Below are positions 13,448 through 18,942 of a stretch of DNA of 21,840 nucleotides, piece by piece. How positions within the stretch are numbered: position 1 is the first letter of the stretch; every line of letters begins with the position of its first letter. Origin of the DNA: a virus. The notes under the pieces are model-generated. The model was not told the origin of the DNA and did no database searches. It worked only from the letters and a program-made list of their open reading frames with translations. The position numbers and the translations under genes were made by a program. The DNA is taken from positions 1 through 21,840 of IMG/VR virus record IMGVR_UViG_3300006754_000220; one strand, 5' to 3'.

Positions 13448-13782
13448 CCGTAATGAATAACATTACAGGCCACTTCAAAGAAAGACTAGCAGGTGGCTTA
13501 AAAAAGATAACTGTTCCCGAATGGAAAACAGATATCTATTATAAAGGTGCCTACCCTTTTGCTGTTGAAAGTAAAATTATTGCTTTACAACAACAAAATA
13601 AAACTGTAGAAGCACTTGTGGAAAGTCTTATTTTAAAAGCATTGAATCCAGATGGAAAACCTCTGTTTAATAGAATGGACAAAAACACTTTAATGAATGA
13701 AGCAGACCCGGCTGTATTGCTAAAGGTTTGTTCAGAGTTAAACAATGCGACAACTGATTATGAGGAAATCGCAAAAAACTAA
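13444..13782 (+). CDS. Tail assembly chaperone, short form (gpG-like)
   Basis: A protein of 112 residues from the zero frame, ending ...EEIAKN. It is mostly helical and lies right after the tail tube and completion genes and before the tape measure, the fixed place for the gpG-type tail assembly chaperone. It overlaps the upstream stop as ATGA, with AAAGGAG at 13429-13435. The last sense codons are GCA AAA AAC before TAA, which makes a slippery A AAA AAC at 13773-13779. The chaperone would coat the tape measure and recruit tube subunits but is not in the finished virion. Confidence 0.85.
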   Translation: MTVMNNITGHFKERLAGGLKKITVPEWKTDIYYKGAYPFAVESKIIALQQQNKTVEALVESLILKALNPDGKPLFNRMDKNTLMNEADPAVLLKVCSELNNATTDYEEIAKN

Positions 13783-13967
13783 AAGAGGACACTGAACTCC
13801 AGTTATTGTTTCGAATTGCTGAAACATTACATAAAAGCATTGAAGAAGTAATGCAACTCAGTGTCCTGGAAATCATGACGTGGTATGAGTGGTTTAAACT
13901 ACAACATGATAGAAGTAAGGAGACCTTAAGTGGCAACACAGCAAATAGAAATCCGCGCCGTCGATAA
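13444..13967 (+). CDS. Tail assembly chaperone, -1 frameshift long form (gpGT-like)
   Basis: Join of 13444-13779 with 13779-13967 after a -1 slip on A AAA AAC (13773-13779). The extension adds 62 residues, for 174 in all: LKEDTELQLLFRIAETLHKS, then IEEVMQLSVLEIMTWYEWFK and LQHDRSKETL to the TAA at 13965-13967. The segment SVLEIMTWYEWFKL has the acidic-aromatic motif common in the T part of such chaperones. The extension has no credible start of its own and runs 38 nt into the tape measure gene, as usual. In lambda the same kind of -1 slip gives gpG and gpGT in a fixed ratio. Confidence 0.85.
13773..13867 (+). other. -1 ribosomal frameshift site with a long-range RNA stem
   Basis: The slippery heptamer is A AAA AAC at 13773-13779. 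After a 6-nt spacer (13780-13785), AGGACACTGA at 13786-13795 pairs perfectly with TCAGTGTCCT at 13858-13867, giving a 10-bp stem. The 62-nt loop can hold two smaller hairpins: GTTTC 13808-13812 with GAAAC 13821-13825, and ATTAC 13826-13830 with GTAAT 13848-13852. The 6-nt spacing is in the range expected of a stimulatory structure. Complementarity is read by eye. No energy was calculated. Confidence 0.75.
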
Positions 13968-16425
13968 AACTCGTGGGACGCTTAATAAAGTCCAAAAAAA
14001 CCTGGGCAGAATTGACAAATCAGCCAAAGGTATCAGCCTTTCGTTTGGAAGAATTGCCGCGGCGGCTACTGGTGTATTTGCTGGATTAGGTTTAGTAAAA
14101 GCCGCTACTGGTTTAATAGAAGTAGGTAAATCATTAGAAAATCTTGAAGTTCGATTAAAACTCTTATATGGTTCAGCTTCTGAAGGTGGTGCGGCATTTG
14201 ACGAAATGAACAAGTATGCTTCTGAGGTTGCATTTAGTTTAGAAGAAATTCAACAAGGTGCTGGATCATTAGCGATTGTAACTAAAGACGCAGACGAACT
14301 TGCAAATGTGATGAGGTTGACAGGTAATGTGGCCGCGGCCACAGGATTGGATTTTGCTACATCATCTCTACAAATGCAGAGGGCGTTGACTCAGGGTATA
14401 TCCTCGGCGGATATATTTAGAGATAAAGGTGTAGCCAATATGTTAGGTTTCGCCGCTGGTGCAACTGTATCAGCAGAGCAAACAAGAGAGGCATTTGAAA
14501 GAGTATTTGGCAAAGGTGGTAAGTTTGGAAAGGCCACAGAAATGTTAGCAGATACATTGGAGGGCACACTTTCAATGATAAGCGATAAAGTATTCAACTT
14601 CAAGAAAAGAATGTTAGAAGTTGGAGCATTTGACTCTTTAAAAATACAAGCATCAGCATTAAACGATAAACTAACAGAAATGAAACCCGAACTTGATGCT
14701 TTGGCAAAATTATTTGGCGACAAATTAGGATTTGGTGTTTTTCAAGTGGCTGAGTTTATTAAAGGCCTTAACATAAGTATGCAGGATCTAATAGTTGGTG
14801 CCAAAGTGGTAGCGGCAGTATTAGGAGGTGCAGGACTTCTTGCAGTTGTTAAAGGACTTACTCTTGGCATTCGGTCTTTAACATTAATGATCGCCAGAAA
14901 TCCATTAGGCTTGTTAGCCGTAGCGGCATCAAGTTTAATTGTATGGCTTAGCATGGAGAATGGACTTGGCAAAACTATTACTCAAGTTATTGCAGTCTTT
15001 AAAAGACTTGGACAACTTGCAGAAAAACTTGCAAAATTCCTCTATGATCAATTAGGTAAAGTATTAGATTTCTTAACAGAACAATTTGATAGGTTTGTTG
15101 GTGGTGTTATACGTGGTTATAATGCTATAGCGAGATTTATACCATTCTTAGACGAAGTAGAATCTAGTGGAGCCCAAGTAAGAGCAGGTCTAAAGGCTCT
15201 TGCTGTCGAAGGATTTAACTATGTTGACAAAGCAATAGGTGATACTGGAAAGTCCATAACAAAATACATTGACATCAACAAACTTGCTAATGATGCAATG
15301 AAAAACGCAAAACTGCTTCTCGAGGATTTAACAATGGAGTGGCGGCAAGCGGGTATTACATATGACCAAGCTAGTGTGCAACAGCGAGAAAAGTATGATG
15401 CTCTTATAAAAACTGCTAAAGCCTTACAGGACTTAAAAGATGCAGAGCAAGAAGCCAACGCGGCGGGACAAAAAAATAATCAAACAACTGCCGCGGCAGT
15501 ATCAATATATAAAGAAAAAGCAGACGCAATGATTAAAGCCGCATCTCAGCTGAACAGGGAGATGGCTGAAAACGAGATTGAAACTCTTAGAAAAATTAAA
15601 GACCACGCTTTAGAAATTCAGAAAGCGTCACTTGAAGCTAAAAAAATAACAGAAGATGAGTTTAGAGAAAGTAAAATTGCAATTGAAAAGAACTTGCAAG
15701 AACAAATTACTCAACTTGAAGCCGACGAATTAGAAAAACGAGAAGCCCGACACAAAGAGTCAATGGAAAAAAGATTGATGGCGTCTAGAGGATCACTGAG
15801 TGACGCAATTACTGATGAAGACAAAGCATTATGGAAGAAACAAGGTGTTGAGAAAAAGAAAAAAGATTTAATTGACGAAAGAGCAAAATGGGAACGAATG
15901 TCCACTATCGAGCAAACAGCATTTGGTATTGGTCAAGCAAAAGCATTGTTTGGGGCATTAGGTAAAGAGAATAAAAAGTTTTTTGCGGCACAGAAAGCAA
16001 TGGCTATTGCAGAAGCACTTATTAACACATACCAAGGTGCCACAAAAGCATTAGCACAAGGTGGTATATTAGGCATCTTTATGATGGCTGGTGTATTAGC
16101 GGCAGGGTTTGCACAAATATCTGCCATTAGGGCACAGACGGCACAACGAGGTGGAACTGTATTAGGCGGAGCCACAGCATTAGTTGGTGAAGACGGACCT
16201 GAACTTATTGTTCCTAAACAAAGTTCAACAGTCATCCCAAGAGAAGTAGCAGATGCTGTTGGGGGCATTAGTGGAGACATGGGCGGTGAAGTAAATGTAA
16301 ACTTTAACATAACAACAGTTGATGCAAGGGACTTTGATCAACTACTTGTTGAAAGACGTGGAACTATTGTTGGTATTATTAACAATGCTATGAATCAACA
16401 AGGCAAAGTGGGAGTAACTGCTTAA
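13930..16425 (+). CDS. Tail tape measure protein
   Basis: A protein of 831 residues. It starts at GTG with AAGGAGA at 13917-13923. The N-terminal ~200 residues (IEIRAVDKTRGTLNKVQKNL, SLENLEVRLKLLYG, DFATSSLQMQRALTQGISSA) are the TMP core region. Hydrophobic segments lie at ~290-342 and ~710-732, and long charged helices at ~540-640. The C-terminus carries LGGATALVGEDGPELIVPKQ, which is the usual GExGPElv end of siphovirus tape measures. At about 1.5 angstrom per residue the tail would be near 125 nm. No peptidase or lysozyme motif is visible inside. It ends in TAATG, now leading into the homing-type gene. Confidence 0.9.
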   Translation: MATQQIEIRAVDKTRGTLNKVQKNLGRIDKSAKGISLSFGRIAAAATGVFAGLGLVKAATGLIEVGKSLENLEVRLKLLYGSASEGGAAFDEMNKYASEVAFSLEEIQQGAGSLAIVTKDADELANVMRLTGNVAAATGLDFATSSLQMQRALTQGISSADIFRDKGVANMLGFAAGATVSAEQTREAFERVFGKGGKFGKATEMLADTLEGTLSMISDKVFNFKKRMLEVGAFDSLKIQASALNDKLTEMKPELDALAKLFGDKLGFGVFQVAEFIKGLNISMQDLIVGAKVVAAVLGGAGLLAVVKGLTLGIRSLTLMIARNPLGLLAVAASSLIVWLSMENGLGKTITQVIAVFKRLGQLAEKLAKFLYDQLGKVLDFLTEQFDRFVGGVIRGYNAIARFIPFLDEVESSGAQVRAGLKALAVEGFNYVDKAIGDTGKSITKYIDINKLANDAMKNAKLLLEDLTMEWRQAGITYDQASVQQREKYDALIKTAKALQDLKDAEQEANAAGQKNNQTTAAAVSIYKEKADAMIKAASQLNREMAENEIETLRKIKDHALEIQKASLEAKKITEDEFRESKIAIEKNLQEQITQLEADELEKREARHKESMEKRLMASRGSLSDAITDEDKALWKKQGVEKKKKDLIDERAKWERMSTIEQTAFGIGQAKALFGALGKENKKFFAAQKAMAIAEALINTYQGATKALAQGGILGIFMMAGVLAAGFAQISAIRAQTAQRGGTVLGGATALVGEDGPELIVPKQSSTVIPREVADAVGGISGDMGGEVNVNFNITTVDARDFDQLLVERRGTIVGIINNAMNQQGKVGVTA

Positions 16426-16428
16426 TGA

Positions 16429-16457
16429 TTGACTTTCACTCTACAGTATGTTATAAT
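16429..16457 (+). promoter_or_regulatory. Sigma-70 promoter of the homing-type gene, sense strand
   Basis: TTGACT at 16429-16434, a 17-bp spacer, and TATAAT at 16452-16457. This is a near-perfect host housekeeping promoter. Transcription would begin near 16463-16465, right at the in-frame ATG at 16464, so the transcript would be leaderless or nearly so. It lies just after the tape measure stop codon and is unlike the ATAAATA boxes that precede the structural genes. Confidence 0.7.
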
Positions 16458-16463
16458 AATGTT

Positions 16464-16868
16464 ATGACAAACAAAATGAAAAAAGCGTATACGCAACAAA
16501 AAGGTGATGCCAAAAAAAGAGGCATTGAATTCAAATTAACATTTGAAGAATGGCGTAATTGGTGGGGCAATGATTTTGAAAATCGTGGCGTTGGATCAGA
16601 TAAACTTGTAATGGCAAGATATGGTGATGTTGGTGCATATGAATTATCTAACATCAAAAAAATTACTTTTGGTGATAACTGTCGTGAAAGCAAAGGTCAA
16701 TTTGAAAAAGGTTATACACCTTGGAATAAAGGAATACCAGGCACAGGCAGAAAAGGTAATCCTATAACATTTGAAGGTGTTACATATACAGATATAAAAG
16801 AAGCCACAGAACAAACAGGATTAAGTAGAAAACAAATTTACTGTAGAGTAAAAAAGGAGTTTGCGTAA
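16464..16868 (+). CDS. Homing-endonuclease-associated DNA-binding protein (NUMOD-like)
   Basis: A protein of 134 residues from ATG 16464. An in-frame ATG at 16425, overlapping the tape measure stop, would add 13 residues (MIDFHSTVCYNNV) but these cover the promoter, so 16464 is preferred. DAKKRGIEFKLTFEEWRNWW, DKLVMARYGDVGAYELSNIK and NCRESK form a domain seen in many phage orphan genes. QFEKGYTPWNKGIPG resembles a NUMOD3-like linker, and ITFEGVTYTDIKEATEQTGL, then SRKQIYCRV, a NUMOD1-like helix-turn-helix. No complete catalytic HNH or GIY-YIG motif is visible. It is probably a mobile DNA-binding gene. It stands between the tape measure and distal tail genes with TAATG at both junctions. Confidence 0.65.
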   Translation: MTNKMKKAYTQQKGDAKKRGIEFKLTFEEWRNWWGNDFENRGVGSDKLVMARYGDVGAYELSNIKKITFGDNCRESKGQFEKGYTPWNKGIPGTGRKGNPITFEGVTYTDIKEATEQTGLSRKQIYCRVKKEFA

Positions 16869-17488
16869 TGGCTTATATAGGATTTTTTCCAGTTAGTTTA
16901 GGATTTAAAGCTCTTAAATTTAAACAAAAAACAATTACAAAGAAAACAGAAACAGCAAGTGGCAGAACTGTTAGAGCAACGAATGCCACTACACTATGGC
17001 AGGGCGTTTTAGCTTTTCCATCTACATCGGCTGGTGACTTTAGGGCAGTTCAAGCCTTTGTTGCTAGATGTCAAGGTAGTTTAAATGAGTTTGATTTAGT
17101 TGTTCCAACTATATCAGATACCAGTGGCAGTTATCCAAGTCAAGTAACTTTTCCAAGTGCGGCATCAACGGCCGCTGGATCGACTAGTATTGCTGTAACA
17201 TCAGATCAAACAAGTAAAACAATTTTAAGAGCAGGCGATGTTATTAGGTTTTTTAATCATACAAAAGTTTACATGGTTACAGAAGACGCTACTACTGACG
17301 GAGCAGGCGCAGGAACAATACAATTTCAACCAGCATTAGTTACAGCAGTGGACAGCGATAGTGCTGGAGAACCTATATCTGTTAACCAAGTCGCATTTAG
17401 ATTTATAATTTCTAATGATTTACAAGAATATGGTTACGATAATCAAGGATTTGTAAGTTTTGAAATAGATGTGCAAGAGGTTTACTAA
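16868..17488 (+). CDS. Distal / minor tail protein
   Basis: A protein of 206 residues, beta-rich: MAYIGFFPVSLGFKALKFKQ, ASGRTVRATNATTLWQGVLA, DFRAVQAFVARCQGSLNEFD, then a Ser/Thr-rich middle (AASTAAGSTSIAVTSDQTSK) and VAFRFIISNDLQEYGYDNQG, ending EIDVQEVY. The order tape measure, ~200-residue beta protein, hub protein, ..., J-like protein is the order of the baseplate/tip genes in lambda-like phages and gene transfer agents. It would form the ring below the tail tube. It is coupled to the next gene by TAATG. I cannot fix the family (gpM-like or DUF2460-like). Confidence 0.65.
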   Translation: MAYIGFFPVSLGFKALKFKQKTITKKTETASGRTVRATNATTLWQGVLAFPSTSAGDFRAVQAFVARCQGSLNEFDLVVPTISDTSGSYPSQVTFPSAASTAAGSTSIAVTSDQTSKTILRAGDVIRFFNHTKVYMVTEDATTDGAGAGTIQFQPALVTAVDSDSAGEPISVNQVAFRFIISNDLQEYGYDNQGFVSFEIDVQEVY

Positions 17489-18051
17489 TGGCACGACTAG
17501 CAGGTGGAAACACTAACACAGCATTAGCCAGAGATGCTATTGTAACTTATTTGCTATTAGATCTAAATGGCACATATTACACAGACGCTCCTTATGATAT
17601 TGTTTACGATTCTAAAACATTCTCAGCACAAGGAATCTTTTTAAGTATTACCTCAGCAAGTGAAACTTCCGAATTATCAATCACAAGTATTACAATAACC
17701 TTAAGTGCTTTAGATCCAACAACAGTTTCTACGTTTGCAGTTAGTTCTCTTATTAATAAAGATGTTGTTATACATAGAGCATTAGTTGACCAGACTGACA
17801 ATAGTATTATAGATGATAGCACAGGCGATGGACCTATTTTAATATTCCAAGGTCGTGTTGCTGGCTATCAAATTAATGATGCAGAAAAAACAGCAGGACT
17901 GGCTATCCAAGTAGACAGTTTATTTTCTAACTTTGAAAAAGTAAGTTGTCGTAGAACAAATTTAAAAAACTTCCAAAGAGAATATCCGGCAGACTTTAGC
18001 ATGGAATATTCACATGAAGCAATTAAAGATATACGTTGGGGCAAAAAATAA
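17488..18051 (+). CDS. Tail hub protein (gpL/DUF2163-like)
   Basis: A protein of 187 residues. The N-terminal half (ALARDAIVTYLLLDLNGTYY, YDSKTFSAQGIFLSI, SELSITSITITLSALDPTTV) and the middle (KDVVIHRALVDQ, PILIFQGRVAGYQINDAEKT) match the strand order of hub proteins of the DUF2163 / lambda gpL type. The end VSCRRTNLKNFQREYPADFS, then HEAIKDIRWGK, resembles the C-terminal CRRTNxxxxQ...D region that carries a metal centre in lambda gpL. Here only one Cys is present, so an iron-sulfur site of the four-cysteine type is not supported. It is coupled at both ends by TAATG. Confidence 0.65.
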   Translation: MARLAGGNTNTALARDAIVTYLLLDLNGTYYTDAPYDIVYDSKTFSAQGIFLSITSASETSELSITSITITLSALDPTTVSTFAVSSLINKDVVIHRALVDQTDNSIIDDSTGDGPILIFQGRVAGYQINDAEKTAGLAIQVDSLFSNFEKVSCRRTNLKNFQREYPADFSMEYSHEAIKDIRWGKK

Positions 18052-18530
18052 TGATTAGAGAATTTGAACCCAAAGATTTAAACGGAATTTTAAACATAGC
18101 AAAATATCATGCTGGTGAATTAGAATTCAATTCAGTAATACCCATTGACGATGTTTATTTGTCAAAGCAATTAAAAAGAATATTAATGAATGATGGTATT
18201 AAATGTTTAGTAGTAGAAAAACATAATGACATTATAGGTTATGCTATATTCTACCTACATACTAAATTATGGAACCCTACTTTGTTTGGGCAGTTAGCTT
18301 TCTTTTATATTTTAGATGGCGAACGTAATAAAGTAATTGCAGATATGTTATGGTCAGAAGTTATAGCAGTCTGTAAAAAACACGGAGCACAGTTTTTTGA
18401 AAGTGATATTTGTGCATTTAATAAAGACTGGATAGGATCAGCAGATGCAATAGACAGAGCATCAACATACTTTGAACACAAGAATGGTAGTCATTGTGGC
18501 AATCATTATATACATAGGATACCAGCATAA
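18051..18530 (+). CDS. GNAT-fold acetyltransferase-like protein in the tail-tip operon
   Basis: A protein of 159 residues. The ATG at 18051 overlaps the upstream stop (TAATG); a longer reading from 18036 would run inside the hub gene and is not preferred. MIREFEPKDLNGILNIAKYH, KCLVVEKHNDIIGYAIFYLH, GQLAFFYILDGERNKVIADM and LWSEVIAVCKKHGAQFFESD follow the GNAT order of strands and helices. The usual R/Q-x-x-G-x-G/A acetyl-CoA loop is replaced by GERNKVIA, so binding is uncertain. It takes the place where many tail operons have a NlpC/P60 peptidase. It may modify a virion or host protein, or be a structural exaptation. Confidence 0.6.
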   Translation: MIREFEPKDLNGILNIAKYHAGELEFNSVIPIDDVYLSKQLKRILMNDGIKCLVVEKHNDIIGYAIFYLHTKLWNPTLFGQLAFFYILDGERNKVIADMLWSEVIAVCKKHGAQFFESDICAFNKDWIGSADAIDRASTYFEHKNGSHCGNHYIHRIPA

Positions 18531-18534
18531 TGAA

Positions 18535-18882
18535 TTACCTATTCCTTTTCCAATATTTGTTTGTTGTATTACGTTCAACTTCGTCTCGTTTGTTATCTTT
18601 AACAGTTCCATTATACAAATGGTTAGGATTTACACAAGGTGGATTATCGCAAGTGTGGCACACTAGAGGTTTATTTGGATCTAATCCTTTTGAGATGTGC
18701 ATAGAATATCTATGTGCTTGCCAATGTTTGCCATCAACAAAAAATTTGCCATATCCTTCTTCATGCGTAGTTGCTGTCCAAACCCAACAAGAACCTGTTT
18801 TATCTACTTTAGACCAAAAGCGTTTAATTGGATCGCCTTTACGTCTACCTAACCCTAATCTAATTTGGTTTCCATGTAACAT
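18535..18882 (-). CDS. HNH homing endonuclease, antisense in the tail operon
   Basis: A protein of 115 residues from the ATG at 18880-18882, which has GGAG six bases upstream; another in-frame ATG at 18892-18894 would add four residues. GSCWVWTATTHEEGYGKFF, WQAHRYSMHISKGL and VCHTCDNPPCVNPNHLYNGT, then VKDNKRDE, is a complete HNH_3-type nuclease: AHR, then VCH with the catalytic His, CDNP-CVNP-HL and the Asn/His metal site, ending DN..D. It lies convergent to the GNAT gene, with stops only a few bases apart, and is the only + strand interruption. Such free-standing enzymes cut alleles lacking the gene. Its own promoter precedes it on the - strand. Confidence 0.85.
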   Translation of the reverse strand: MLHGNQIRLGLGRRKGDPIKRFWSKVDKTGSCWVWTATTHEEGYGKFFVDGKHWQAHRYSMHISKGLDPNKPLVCHTCDNPPCVNPNHLYNGTVKDNKRDEVERNTTNKYWKRNR

Positions 18883-18913
18883 TGTAAACTCCATTAAGTT
18901 AAATTATAGTAGT

Positions 18914-18942
18914 ATTGTAACACAAAATATAGGAGATGTCAA
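18914..18942 (-). promoter_or_regulatory. Sigma-70 promoter of the HNH gene, antisense strand
   Basis: Read on the - strand: TTGACA (complement of 18937-18942), a 17-bp spacer, and TACAAT (complement of 18914-18919). Transcription would start near 18907, giving a leader of about 25 nt to the preferred ATG. The -35 element covers the six bases just before the GTG of the tail tip gene and the spacer covers its AGGAG site. A weaker + strand candidate faces it: TTGTAA 18882-18887, 17 bp, TATAGT 18905-18910. Confidence 0.75.

Larger units (their letters stand above)
16426..16868 (+). mobile_element. Candidate inserted homing-type cassette in the tail operon
   Basis: A 5-bp TAATG direct repeat occurs at 16423-16427 and 16866-16870. 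Deleting one copy and the DNA between would join the tape measure stop directly to the distal tail start with the same TAATG coupling used elsewhere in the operon. With its own sigma-70 promoter inside, the segment behaves like a self-contained insert. The boundaries are inferred from this junction only. Confidence 0.45.

Noticed and set aside
16425-16463. ATG at 16425 as the true start of the homing-type gene
   Set aside because: The 13 added codons cover a TTGACT-17-TATAAT promoter and do not resemble the family N-terminus; ATG 16464 begins at the predicted transcript start. The longer form could still be made from readthrough transcripts.
18036-18050. GNAT gene beginning at 18036 (MGQKIM...)
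   Set aside because: This start lies inside the end of the hub gene without a ribosome site, while ATG 18051 forms the TAATG overlap used throughout the window.
18472-18666. Short + strand frame overlapping the end of the GNAT gene and the HNH gene
   Set aside because: Frame-shifted shadow of two real genes with no motif or ribosome site.
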